A stretch of DNA of 64,000 nt. Source: Shewanella profunda. Its GTDB lineage: Bacteria; Pseudomonadota; Gammaproteobacteria; Enterobacterales; Shewanellaceae. The notes under the pieces are model-generated. The model did no database searches. It saw only the letters and a program-made list of their open reading frames with translations, and had not been told where the DNA came from. Location of the stretch: the NCBI RefSeq assembly GCF_023283765.1, contig NZ_JAKILG010000010.1, positions 49,217-113,216 of the forward strand, given 5' to 3'. Positions 10,023 through 18,977 of this stretch are shown here, one piece after another. Positions within the stretch are counted from its first letter, which is position 1. Every line of letters begins with the position of its first letter. The translations under genes and the position numbers were made by a program.

Positions 10023-10107
10023 TGGTGGAGGGAGAAGGATTCGAACCTTCGAAGGCTGAGCCGTCAGATTTACAGTCTGATCCCTTTGGCCACTCGGGAA
10101 CCCCTCC
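10023..10107 (-). tRNA. tRNA-Tyr (GTA), copy 3
   Basis: An 85-nt copy with the same sequence and anticodon GTA, 61 bp from copy 2. It is the promoter-proximal gene of the array. Confidence 0.97.
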
Positions 10108-10232
10108 TCAATTGCGGCGGCCATAGTAGTCAGAAACCTTTTGCATGTAAAGACCCAACTTAAAAATTTTCCTAAAGTTATATCCCAAGTGGTCGATTAA
10201 CTAACAACGAATTGTTTTAATGATGTTTTTTT

Positions 10233-10721
10233 ATGCAAATTGATGTTCCTTTAGTCAACGAAGCCCAAATTGGCACCCGCTTAAATGCGGCGATAGAACA
10301 CAACAGACGGGGTGAGTTTGCGCTATTGTTGTCGTTATTATCGGTTGATGCGAGGGATATGGCGCAGTTTCAATGGCAAAAAGACCTTGATACCTCTGAA
10401 AAATTACAGCAGCAATTTGAGCTCCCACCTAAGCAGCCCTTACTGACAGATTTATCCTTGTTTGAGCCTATTGTTGATAATAGTCAAGTGTTTATGGCTC
10501 AAGGGGCGAGGGCTTTTCAACTCAAACAAGCTTTGCGACCTGAGGCGTTAGTTATCCGTGGCGCAGAACCTATGGCGATGGCTGAAACCTTGAGTAACTG
10601 CGATTTGACCACTCAATTGCGTCAGCGAGGGCGATTAACCACACCTAAGATTGAAGTCATGCACTTTGCGGATCAATTAGCGATTCAACGTAATCTTATT
10701 CCTCTTCAAGCAATTGCCTAA
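10233..10721 (+). CDS. Conserved protein, VC2046/SO_2500-like family
   Basis: A 162-residue soluble protein of unknown function. The translation starts MQIDVPLVNEAQIGTRLN and has no signal peptide or membrane segment; the C-terminal half is basic and has an LRQRGRLTTPKIEV stretch. Its size, sequence style and place in the Shewanella chromosome fit the small gammaproteobacterial family named after VC2046 and SO_2500, an assignment made from memory. It stands alone between the tRNA-Tyr array and the YfcZ-like gene. Confidence 0.6.
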   Translation: MQIDVPLVNEAQIGTRLNAAIEHNRRGEFALLLSLLSVDARDMAQFQWQKDLDTSEKLQQQFELPPKQPLLTDLSLFEPIVDNSQVFMAQGARAFQLKQALRPEALVIRGAEPMAMAETLSNCDLTTQLRQRGRLTTPKIEVMHFADQLAIQRNLIPLQAIA

Positions 10722-10919
10722 ATAGACTCGCTGTTATCCATTTTTCGCAATGCTAAACCATTCAAAAGTCACAAGCGTGAGCTAAAACCGAGTCAATAGG
10801 ATCCGAATTATCTATAATTATCGCCAGAATCATCCTTAACCCATTTAATTAAGGTGTTTACGGGTTATCTTATATAGTGGGACGATATTTTTATCACTCC
10901 AAATTCAGAGGAAGACAAA

Positions 10920-11207
10920 ATGAAAGGTATTATTGCTGCGCAATCCCCAACCGTGAATGACACATGTACAGATTGCGGTAGTTTTGTCGATATTGGTGCT
11001 GTGATTGATGAGCACGATATTCTATTAGAGATACATTTTACTGGTGCGTCAGCTAAAGATGATGCCGAAAATATGGCTGAGCGGGCTAAAGCTCGCTTTG
11101 ACAAGACACAAGCCAAGTTTGTGACAGTTGAAACGGGCACTTGCTTACAACTAGTGTTTGATGTTAGTGCTGAAAAAATGATCTTTCAGCTAGAAAATGG
11201 CCTGTAA
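10920..11207 (+). CDS. YfcZ/YiiS family protein (DUF406)
   Basis: A 95-residue protein resembling E. coli YfcZ. Shared features are paired cysteines near the N-terminus (CTDCGSFVDIGAVID), a helical middle (AENMAERAKARFDKTQAKF) and the ending SAEKMIFQLENGL. Its molecular role is unknown. In many gammaproteobacteria this family lies near fatty-acid degradation genes. Here it is monocistronic, with a purine-rich ribosome site (GAGGAAG) just before the ATG. Confidence 0.8.
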   Translation: MKGIIAAQSPTVNDTCTDCGSFVDIGAVIDEHDILLEIHFTGASAKDDAENMAERAKARFDKTQAKFVTVETGTCLQLVFDVSAEKMIFQLENGL

Positions 11208-11397
11208 ATACCTGCGTATCTTGATGCAAATGTTGCTTAAATTGTAATAAATTGTGCGCCATGTTGCTGTGTTTAACTGAGATAGTGTAATCTGCGTCAA
11301 ATAAATCATTCTAAATCAGCTCAATTAATGTGCCTTAAAAAGCGCATTAATTGCAGCAGAAAATCAGTAACCCACACGAAGTTTTGTAGGGATCAGC

Positions 11398-13581
11398 GTG
11401 AAGCGACGTCAGCATCAGCATTTATTAGAGTCTTTAGTGCATTCGGCTGCCAAACAGCAGGGCGATTTTGCTAAGACCGCAGAATTAGCGACAGAGTTGT
11501 TGTGTCAGAATTTAACGGTTTCTTCGGTTTCTGTGTGGACCTTTTCAACTGATCAACAAAGCCAATCACTCGTTGCACAATTTGGTTCTATGATGTTGCA
11601 AGACATCCATAGACCTAAATTATTGCAGGCTTGCCCTCGGTATTTATACGAACTTAAAACCCGTCGGCATATCGATGCAGGTAACACGCTGATTGACCCG
11701 CGTCTGAGTGAACTATCTCAAGTGTATTTTAACCCACGGCAGGTGTTTTCCTGCCTTGATGTGGGAATTCGCATTAACGGCCATCTTGAAGGTGTGCTCT
11801 GTATTGAACGCGCTCAAGTTACACACCACTGGCATGACAGTGAAATACACTTGGCTTGTCAGATGGCCGATCAGCTCGCATTAACCCTCGCCACAAAACA
11901 CGCCTACGATAAAGAAGAACGGCTAAGCCTTTTTCGCTGTGCAACAGAACAGTCTCAACAAATGAGTATGTTGATTAATTTGCATACTGAAAAAGTGGAA
12001 TATGTTAATCAAGCCCATGGTGAGATCACCGGACTTTTGCGGGAGCAAAGTATTGGTGGTAACTTGCGGGAGTTGGCCTTTTTTAAACAGCATCCCCAAT
12101 TAGCAGAGGAAACGCTCGCGCAGATTTTTAGGGGAGAGCAAGCAAGAGGTGAAGTGCAATTTAGTCGCGTTGATGGCAGTCATTATTGGCTTAAGTATGT
12201 GGTTAGCCAATTTATTACTGAGCGAGGAAATCACTACGCCTTAGTTTCTGGTGAAGAAAGTACTGATGAACGCAATTACAAAATAGAACTAGAGCGGCTT
12301 GCTTGGCGTTGTAGTTTAACGGGGTTACATAACCGCAGTCATTTTAATCGAGTACTAGAGCGCACCAGCAAAGGTTTGCTGTTATTGGTTGATCTTGTGG
12401 GATTTAAACGTTTTAACGATACCTATGGTCATGAAAATGGTGATAGTTTATTAATTGAAATTGCACGTCGCTTGAAACATTTTTCTGAAATCAACAAAGC
12501 CACGGAAATTGCCCGCGTAGGCAGTGATGAGTTTGTGGTACTGCTGACGGACGATAATGCGGTTTATGATCTCGACTATTTCAGTACCCGTTTATACCAA
12601 CATCTCGCAATGCCAATTCTAATCGGTCGTGAGCAAATAGAACCCAAACCTGCTTTAGCTGTAGTGGATATTGCCTCAGTTGCCAATTTATTTGCGCCAC
12701 TCACCTGTGCGGATATTGCCGTGCAATACGCTAAGAAGAAAAAAAGTACTGCTATCCAAGTGTTTAACAGCACTTTGCTCAGCGCCTTTAAGGAAGATGC
12801 ACAAATAGAGCGTGATTTGCACAGCGCCATTCGTGGACGACAATTCGAACTTTATTATCAACCGCTTAGGGATCTTGGGCTGCAAACCTATATTGGTGCC
12901 GAAGCGTTGATCCGCTGGCATCATCCCAAAAAAGGGGTCTTATATCCCGGTGCTTTTATCGATATTGCTGAGCAGTCTGGAATGATCAATGCGATTGGCA
13001 GTTGGGTACTTGAGGCTGCTTGTCGCCAGCTGAATCTTTGGCAACACCATAATGCCGATCTGACTATGCATGTAAACGTCTCGGCGCGACAATTCTTTAG
13101 CGGCAATTTATACGAACAAGTGTGGCAGCTACTGACCCGTTATCGTCTAAAACCTAAAACTTTGATCTTAGAAATTACTGAAACAGAGCTGATGGGGGAT
13201 ATTCGCCATGCCACATTACTATGCCAAGAGTTGGCTGAATTAGGTGTTGGGCTTGCTATTGATGATTTTGGTACTGGCTATAGCTCGATGCGTTACTTAA
13301 AGCAATTCCCGATCAGTAAGTTGAAAATTGACCGTTCCTTTATCTCCGATCTCACCATTAGCCGCGAAAGTCGTGAAATTGTTTCTGCGATTATTGCTAT
13401 GGCGAATGCGCTGAATATTTCCCTAACGGCAGAAGGGGTTGAAACCGCCGAGCAAGAAGCCTTTTTGGCAAAAAGTTGCTGCCATCAGGCTCAGGGATAT
13501 TTATACAGCCCGGCACTGCGGGAACCTGAGTTTGCCCAATTTTTACTTTCAGCAAAAAGTCCTTCAGTGCTGACACATTAA
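11398..13581 (+). CDS. GAF-PAS-GGDEF-EAL cyclic-di-GMP protein
   Basis: A 727-residue soluble signalling protein without membrane segments. A GAF-like domain (about 20-168) and a PAS domain (about 175-290) precede a GGDEF domain (about 295-455) and an EAL domain (about 470-720). The GGDEF signature is GSDEF at 375-379, a permitted active variant, and DLVGFKRFND is intact. The EAL domain keeps E502-A503-L504, the VNVSARQ asparagine, EITETE, DDFGTGYSS and AEGVET, so phosphodiesterase activity is likely. The ligands of the sensor domains cannot be read from sequence. GTG start at 11398. It is monocistronic. Confidence 0.9.
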   Translation: MKRRQHQHLLESLVHSAAKQQGDFAKTAELATELLCQNLTVSSVSVWTFSTDQQSQSLVAQFGSMMLQDIHRPKLLQACPRYLYELKTRRHIDAGNTLIDPRLSELSQVYFNPRQVFSCLDVGIRINGHLEGVLCIERAQVTHHWHDSEIHLACQMADQLALTLATKHAYDKEERLSLFRCATEQSQQMSMLINLHTEKVEYVNQAHGEITGLLREQSIGGNLRELAFFKQHPQLAEETLAQIFRGEQARGEVQFSRVDGSHYWLKYVVSQFITERGNHYALVSGEESTDERNYKIELERLAWRCSLTGLHNRSHFNRVLERTSKGLLLLVDLVGFKRFNDTYGHENGDSLLIEIARRLKHFSEINKATEIARVGSDEFVVLLTDDNAVYDLDYFSTRLYQHLAMPILIGREQIEPKPALAVVDIASVANLFAPLTCADIAVQYAKKKKSTAIQVFNSTLLSAFKEDAQIERDLHSAIRGRQFELYYQPLRDLGLQTYIGAEALIRWHHPKKGVLYPGAFIDIAEQSGMINAIGSWVLEAACRQLNLWQHHNADLTMHVNVSARQFFSGNLYEQVWQLLTRYRLKPKTLILEITETELMGDIRHATLLCQELAELGVGLAIDDFGTGYSSMRYLKQFPISKLKIDRSFISDLTISRESREIVSAIIAMANALNISLTAEGVETAEQEAFLAKSCCHQAQGYLYSPALREPEFAQFLLSAKSPSVLTH

Positions 13582-13667
13582 GTGTTGTTTCACCCTTGAA
13601 CTATTAAAAATTACTTCGATAGAAACAAAAATAATATTGTACTGGGTTGCTTTTTGTTATGTGTTAA

Positions 13668-14153
13668 TTACAGGGATTTTAAACAGCATTGTTTGAATTT
13701 TTTACCACTATGGCAAACACAGGGATCATTTCTACCCGGTAATTTGGCCGCCATTTGTACTCCCTTTGTGTAATACCAACGGCTATCCTGATAGATAAAT
13801 TCTGAATGCTCATAGATCGCATCGATTTCACCTTCGAGTTTATACCAGGCCTTGAAGATGACAGTGCCTTGTTTTAGTGCATCTGTATTTACAAATTCTT
13901 CGTTAGCGATGAGATCGAGCCCAAGCCAGTGTGGGTGAGGGCCTACATTAAGGTTGGCTAAGGTGAGGTCGCCAATAAAGTCAGGATGTTGGGTTTTGAT
14001 TATGTAATCAAATTTTTTCAATGCAAAAGCACTGTAGCGAGAGCGCATTAGCTGCTCTGCTGTATGGGCAACAGCGCTATCAAGATGCAGTGGCTCACAA
14101 CAGTGTTGATAGGGTTTGCCCGTACCACAGGGGCAGATATATGCTTGATTCAT
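13668..14153 (-). CDS. YchJ family SEC-C motif protein
   Basis: A 161-residue protein with cysteine-rich SEC-C zinc motifs at both ends: [13 protein letters not shown] at the N-terminus and [18 protein letters not shown] at the C-terminus. Between them is an NTF2-like middle with the [20 protein letters not shown] segment of the YchJ family. The molecular role of YchJ proteins is not established. The gene stands alone, 43 bp from the next minus-strand gene. Confidence 0.88.
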   Translation of the reverse strand: MNQAYICPCGTGKPYQHCCEPLHLDSAVAHTAEQLMRSRYSAFALKKFDYIIKTQHPDFIGDLTLANLNVGPHPHWLGLDLIANEEFVNTDALKQGTVIFKAWYKLEGEIDAIYEHSEFIYQDSRWYYTKGVQMAAKLPGRNDPCVCHSGKKFKQCCLKSL

Positions 14154-14196
14154 TTTTGTTAACTTATTAATTTACAGTATATTACTTTGTAACTAT

Positions 14197-14781
14197 TTAA
14201 GATTTAGGTACTTTTTTACTGTTAACAGGCAAAGACGGAAATTGGCGACCATAGTATAAATTAGGCACTGGCTTGGCATTATGATAGAAGCTAGGTTCCG
14301 CGCGATTATTGGTATCTAGGGTAATTTGCCATAGGTCTGTTGCGACTTTTCGTGTGCCAATTGCAAACTTGCCAGCAAATTCACTCACAGGTTCACCTGT
14401 TTCTTCGGCAGGGTAGAATCGTACTAAATAATAACCCGTATCTATAGCGCTATTACCCATGATTTTGCGATTTAAAATACGAAAGTCTACATCGATATGT
14501 GCTTTTTTAGTTCTAATTTTATCGAAAAACTTCTGATAAATGCCGACAATATTTTCGCGACCATAATAGATTTCTTTACTTTGACTTTCAGAAAGATAGC
14601 TTGCATCTTCCGCATAAATATCACGGGTGACTTCAGCTTCCAGTGCGGTAAATGCTTTGATAAATTTCGGATAATTGGCGTTGATCAATCGATCTACAGA
14701 TGCGACCGATGGGTTTTTAGCTGGATTGGCGAAGCTGGGGTGCGACAATAGGCATATCAAGGCTAGTAGCAAAAATCTCAT
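14197..14781 (-). CDS. Exported SnoaL/NTF2-like protein
   Basis: A 194-residue protein with an N-terminal signal peptide (MRFLLLALICLLSHPSFANP, cleaved probably after the alanine near residue 18). The rest resembles the SnoaL/NTF2-like fold used by small ligand-binding or polyketide cyclase-like proteins: helical start, YAEDASYLSES, then strands RILNRKIMGNSAIDTGYYL and WQITLDTNNRAEPSF. It is probably periplasmic. Function unknown. It is divergent from smrA. Confidence 0.6.
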   Translation of the reverse strand: MRFLLLALICLLSHPSFANPAKNPSVASVDRLINANYPKFIKAFTALEAEVTRDIYAEDASYLSESQSKEIYYGRENIVGIYQKFFDKIRTKKAHIDVDFRILNRKIMGNSAIDTGYYLVRFYPAEETGEPVSEFAGKFAIGTRKVATDLWQITLDTNNRAEPSFYHNAKPVPNLYYGRQFPSLPVNSKKVPKS

Positions 14782-14916
14782 TACATTATTCTAATCTGAC
14801 AATCATGGCGCCACTATAATGGAGGCGCTCTGTGAACTAAAGAGTTGAATGTTTACAAAGTGTGTTTCTGCACAATAAAAGTGCATAGACGTAAAAATAG
14901 TGGGGGGGAGTTTGCC

Positions 14917-15507
14917 ATGCTCGAAGATGGAACAGCACTGTTTTTTGAGGAAATGACGGGTGTAGTACCGCTAAAAGGGGATAGGCCTGTTGTTAATTTG
15001 CTGCCAACAGGGTTAACTGCGGAGCAATTACAACGGCGTCAAACATTGCAGCGAGAGGCATATTTAGCCTGTATGCCTCTGGATTTAAGTGCCATTCCTG
15101 TTATTGCCCCAGATGATGTTGTGAGTTTTAAGCGAGAAGGGGTACAAGGTGCGGTTTTTAAGTGTCTACGCCTTGGGCAATATCCCATAAAAATGGAGCT
15201 TGATGTACATGCCTATCGATTGAGTCAGGCCCGCGATGCAGTTCTGAACTATCTGTTAGCCGCGCAGACCCACGGCGAGCGATGTGTCATGTTAATCCAC
15301 GGTAAAGGGTATCAAAGTAAACCTTTCGCAGGTTTGCTTAAATCAGCCGTTTGTTATTGGTTATCCCAACTTGATATGGTTTTAGCTTATCATTCTGCGA
15401 AAACCGAGCAGGGTGGAACGGGAGTACTCTATGTGATGTTGACTAAATCGGAACAGCTCAAACTGGAGAATCGAGAAGCCAATCGCAAAGGTATGGGTTG
15501 GCGTTAA
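14917..15507 (+). CDS. smrA: Smr-domain DNA endonuclease SmrA
   Basis: A 196-residue protein resembling E. coli SmrA (YdaL, 187 residues). An N-terminal region with FKREGVQGAVFKCLRLGQYP leads into the Smr domain, with LDVHAYRLSQARDAV and the catalytic-type LIHGKG motif followed by a GGTGVLYVML strand. Smr domains nick or cleave nucleic acid; the in vivo role of SmrA is unclear. The open frame continues upstream to 14845, but the ATG at 14917 has a strong purine ribosome site (14902-14910) and matches the family N-terminus. Confidence 0.88.
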   Translation: MLEDGTALFFEEMTGVVPLKGDRPVVNLLPTGLTAEQLQRRQTLQREAYLACMPLDLSAIPVIAPDDVVSFKREGVQGAVFKCLRLGQYPIKMELDVHAYRLSQARDAVLNYLLAAQTHGERCVMLIHGKGYQSKPFAGLLKSAVCYWLSQLDMVLAYHSAKTEQGGTGVLYVMLTKSEQLKLENREANRKGMGWR

Positions 15508-15815
15508 AGCCCGCTTATCTAATTCACGTTATTAAATATGTCCAACTTGCTTGGGTGTTTGTTTTTAATTTTCTCTGGCTGAAATGATTAAACAGCGGTT
15601 TCGAATAGTAGACTCGGGGGCCTACCTCAAACACGGACATGCATGAATCCATAAATGGAGCTTCGCAGTGTGAGTTATCCATGTCATGAAGGATCAACAT
15701 TAGCAGTGCTAGTGTTTTTGCCTGTATCTAAAGAGATAGTTTAACGATGACATAGCCGAAATTTATATGCTTGGGTCTTATTCGGGGTAAAGGCGCTTAT
15801 TTAACTATTTTTAGT

Positions 15816-15844
15816 TTGACATCCTCAGTGTCAATGTTTAATTT
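15816..15844 (+). promoter_or_regulatory. Predicted sigma-70 promoter of psrA-fadE
   Basis: TTGACA at 15816-15821, a 17-bp spacer, then TAATTT at 15839-15844. A start point near 15851 would fall inside the palindrome that follows. The rest of the 370-bp gap (15508-15815) shows no gene or strong structure. Confidence 0.55.
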
Positions 15845-15856
15845 AAACGAGTGTTT
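15845..15856. promoter_or_regulatory. Candidate PsrA operator overlapping the psrA promoter
   Basis: AAAC-GAGT-GTTT at 15845-15856, a perfect 4+4 palindrome of the type described for PsrA (AAAC-N2-4-GTTT core). It abuts the predicted -10 element and covers the likely start point, which fits repression of psrA and fadE by PsrA itself. The match is short, so it rests mainly on position. Confidence 0.5.
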
Positions 15857-15878
15857 TAAATTAATCCAAGGTCACGGA

Positions 15879-16520
15879 ATGGCAAGTCGATCCGATACAA
15901 AAACTAGAATACTTGATGCCGCAGAAAAACTGTTCGCCGAAAGGGGCTTTTCCGAGACCTCCTTGCGACTTATTACCAGCAAAGCTGAGGTAAATCTCGC
16001 ATCAGTCAATTATCACTTCGGTTCTAAAAAAGAATTGATCCGCGCTGTTTTAGCACGATATCTAGATGTGTTTATGCCCGCCGCTTCAACTGAAATCAAA
16101 CGCCTAGATGCTGTGCCGACACAAGCTACTTTAGAAGAAATCCTATCTTCTCTTGTCGCTCCTCTATTAGACCTTAATCAGTTGCGAACAGAAGGCACGA
16201 CGATTTTCCTGCAATTGCTTGGACGTGGGTATATCGAAAGCCAAGGGCATTTACGCTGGTTTATCACCACCCATTACGGTCAGCATTTAGATGCCTTCGT
16301 GAGAGCTGTTTCAGCTAGCGCGCCGCATATTCCTCCCGCTGAAATGTTTTGGCGCCTACACTTTACCTTAGGCACTATCGTATTCACTATGGCGTCTGCC
16401 GATGCCTTAAATGATATTGCTGCAGCTGAATTTGGCGAGCATAACGATATCGAAGCCGTTATCCGTAAAGTGATCCCATACATGGCGGCTGGTGTGTCAG
16501 TCCCCGTTTCACCTCAATAA
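15879..16520 (+). CDS. psrA: TetR-family regulator of fatty-acid degradation, PsrA
   Basis: A 213-residue TetR/AcrR-type repressor. The N-terminal helix-turn-helix spans about residues 8-55 (ILDAAEKLFAERGFSETSL, then ASVNYHFGSKKELI), followed by a helical ligand domain. In Shewanella and Pseudomonas, PsrA senses long-chain fatty acyl ligands and represses beta-oxidation genes. Its position 12 bp before fadE supports this identity. The frame extends upstream to 15771, but the ATG at 15879 has AAGG at a suitable distance and gives the normal TetR length. Confidence 0.85.
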   Translation: MASRSDTKTRILDAAEKLFAERGFSETSLRLITSKAEVNLASVNYHFGSKKELIRAVLARYLDVFMPAASTEIKRLDAVPTQATLEEILSSLVAPLLDLNQLRTEGTTIFLQLLGRGYIESQGHLRWFITTHYGQHLDAFVRAVSASAPHIPPAEMFWRLHFTLGTIVFTMASADALNDIAAAEFGEHNDIEAVIRKVIPYMAAGVSVPVSPQ

Positions 16521-16532
16521 AAGGTCTTGATT

Positions 16533-18812
16533 ATGTTGACTATTGTAATCCTTGTCCTGATAGCGATTGTCGTATTGTTTGCGGTAAAAAATATCAGAAT
16601 GCAGTTTATTACTCGGCCAGTGTTTAGTTTTTTTAAAAAAGTACTACCGCCACTATCTGATACAGAACGCGAAGCGATGGAAGCGGGCGATGTATGGTGG
16701 GAAGGCGAGTTGTTCCGCGGTAACCCTAACTGGAATATCTTGCACAGCTATGGCAAACCAATGCTTAGTGCAGAGGAAAAAGACTTTATCGATAATCAAG
16801 TGATGACAGCACTGACGATGATCGATGATTTTGACATAGTGCATAATCGCAAAGACTTACCACCCGAGTTATGGGAATACTTCAAAAAAGAAGGTTTCTT
16901 TGCGCTGATCATTCCGAAAAAATTTGGTGGTAAAGCTTTTTCTGCCTACGCTAACTCAACAATTGTGAGCAAATTAGCCAGTCGTAGTGTCAGTGCTGCA
17001 GTGACGGTTATGGTGCCAAACTCTTTAGGTCCTGGTGAGTTGTTGACCCACTATGGTACGAGCGAGCAAAAAGAACGTTGGTTACCAGCTTTAGCAAAAG
17101 GCGATGAAATCCCTTGTTTTGCATTAACAGGTCCCGAGGCTGGCAGTGATGCGGGTGCTATCCCCGATGTCGGTATAGTCTGCCGCGATACCTTTAATGG
17201 TGAAGAGGTTTTAGGTCTAAAACTGACGTGGGATAAGCGCTATATAACGCTGGCTCCTGTGGCTACGGTTCTTGGTTTAGCATTTCAAATGCGTGATCCC
17301 GATGGTTTGCTCGGGGAGAAAAAGAATCTTGGCATTACCTGTGCCCTGATCCCAACGGATCATCCTGGTGTAGTGATTGGTCGTCGCCATAACCCCCTGG
17401 GTATGGCGTTTATGAATGGTACGACCCAAGGGACCGAAGTGTTTATTCCGCTGGATTGGATTATTGGTGGCCCTGAGTTTGCGGGTAAAGGCTGGCGCAT
17501 GCTGGTTGAGTGTCTATCTGCTGGCCGCGGTATTTCACTGCCTGCATTGGCAACGGCCTCTGGTCATATGGCGACAAAAACGACAACGGCTTACAGCTAT
17601 GTACGTCACCAGTTTGGTATGGCGATTGGTCAGTTTGAAGGGGTGCAAGAGGCGCTTGCGCGTATTATTGCTAACACCTATCAGTTAGAAGCCGCGCGTC
17701 GTCTAACCACCACGGGTATCGATCTTAAAGTAAAACCGTCGGTCGTGACTGCGATTGCTAAGTATCATATGACTGAATTGGGCCGTTCTGTGATGAACGA
17801 TGCTATGGACATTCAATCGGGCAAGGGCATTCAATTGGGGCCTAAAAACTATTTAGGCCACCCTTATATTTCGAATCCGATTTCAATCACTGTGGAAGGC
17901 GCGAATATTTTAACCCGCTCGTTGATGATATTCGGACAAGGCGCGACTCGTTGCCATCCTTATGTGCTTGCCGAGATGGAAGCCGCAGCGATGGAAAACC
18001 AACATGAAGCATTAGAGCGTTTTGATGCATTACTCATGGGCCACATGGGTTATGCCGCTCGTAACGCCTTTAGCGCCTTGTTTAATGCATTAACAGGTAG
18101 CTGTTTCGGTAATGCACCGGTCAGTGGTGAAACTAAACAATATTATAAAGATATGTCACGCATTTCATCTGCCTTAGCGTTAATGACAGATTTATCCATG
18201 CTGATCATGGGCGGCGATTTAAAACGTAAAGAAATGCTTTCGGCACGTATGGGGGATGTTCTGAGTCAATTGTACTTAGGTTCTGCAACCCTAAAACTCT
18301 TTGAGGACAATGGTCGTCAGCAAGATGATTTGCCTGCGGTGCGTTATGTGATGGCTAACCGTTTGCATTTAGCGGCAAAAGCCTTGGAGGACACGATTCG
18401 TAACTTCCCAAGTCGTCCTGTGGCATGGTTACTCCGTGCTTTAATCTTCCCGCTAGGCAATCATTTTAATGCGCCGAGCGATAAAATGGCGACGGAACTA
18501 GCCAGCGGCATGTTAAAACCAGGCCCTGCACGTGAGCGTATTACTTTCCTTTGTCCTGAATTTGAAGGAGATACGGGCGGGATTGCTGAAGTTGAGCAAG
18601 CGTTTATCGCGCAATATGCCTGCAAAGAGATTTACAAAAAGCTGAAAAAAGCACAGCGCGCGGGCGAGTTACCTGCAAAAGTGCCGAGTCAAGTATTATT
18701 CGAAAAGGCATTAGCAGCTGGAGTTATCGGTGATGATGAGCATCAAAAACTACAACATGCTGATAAACTGCGTTTAGCGGCAATTAATGTGAATGATTTC
18801 GAAGCGCTGTAG
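16533..18812 (+). CDS. fadE: Acyl-CoA dehydrogenase FadE
   Basis: A 759-residue enzyme for the first step of beta-oxidation, oxidising acyl-CoA to trans-2-enoyl-CoA with FAD. A hydrophobic N-terminal segment (about 1-24) suggests membrane association, as for E. coli FadE. The acyl-CoA dehydrogenase core contains CFALTGPEAGSDAGAIP and SVVTAIAKYHMTELGR, and the long C-terminal extension (about 500-759) is the part peculiar to FadE. Start chosen at ATG 16533, 8 bp after AAAAGG; a TTG two codons upstream is too close to that site. Probably co-transcribed with psrA. Confidence 0.95.
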   Translation: MLTIVILVLIAIVVLFAVKNIRMQFITRPVFSFFKKVLPPLSDTEREAMEAGDVWWEGELFRGNPNWNILHSYGKPMLSAEEKDFIDNQVMTALTMIDDFDIVHNRKDLPPELWEYFKKEGFFALIIPKKFGGKAFSAYANSTIVSKLASRSVSAAVTVMVPNSLGPGELLTHYGTSEQKERWLPALAKGDEIPCFALTGPEAGSDAGAIPDVGIVCRDTFNGEEVLGLKLTWDKRYITLAPVATVLGLAFQMRDPDGLLGEKKNLGITCALIPTDHPGVVIGRRHNPLGMAFMNGTTQGTEVFIPLDWIIGGPEFAGKGWRMLVECLSAGRGISLPALATASGHMATKTTTAYSYVRHQFGMAIGQFEGVQEALARIIANTYQLEAARRLTTTGIDLKVKPSVVTAIAKYHMTELGRSVMNDAMDIQSGKGIQLGPKNYLGHPYISNPISITVEGANILTRSLMIFGQGATRCHPYVLAEMEAAAMENQHEALERFDALLMGHMGYAARNAFSALFNALTGSCFGNAPVSGETKQYYKDMSRISSALALMTDLSMLIMGGDLKRKEMLSARMGDVLSQLYLGSATLKLFEDNGRQQDDLPAVRYVMANRLHLAAKALEDTIRNFPSRPVAWLLRALIFPLGNHFNAPSDKMATELASGMLKPGPARERITFLCPEFEGDTGGIAEVEQAFIAQYACKEIYKKLKKAQRAGELPAKVPSQVLFEKALAAGVIGDDEHQKLQHADKLRLAAINVNDFEAL

Positions 18813-18905
18813 AGAGTCTAGTCTAAGCGGTTTAACCAAGCTGTATAACTCAGCCGTTTTGATTTCCTCTAATACAAGCAAGAGGCCTAGAAGAATGTAG
18901 GCATA

Positions 18906-18935
18906 AAAAAACCACCTTCATTGAGGTGGTTTTTT
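18906..18935. terminator. Bidirectional terminator between fadE and pykA
   Basis: AAAAAACCACCT (18906-18917) pairs with AGGTGGTTTTTT (18924-18935). T runs exist on both strands, so it can serve fadE (+) and pykA (-), which converge here. Confidence 0.9.
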
Positions 18936-18977
18936 ATTGGCTTTGTATTCTAACGAGCTTTAGTCGCTAGAGGAAAC

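Noticed and set aside
14845..14916. N-terminal extension of smrA
   Set aside because: The ATG at 14917 has a strong ribosome site and matches the family start, whereas the extension does not.
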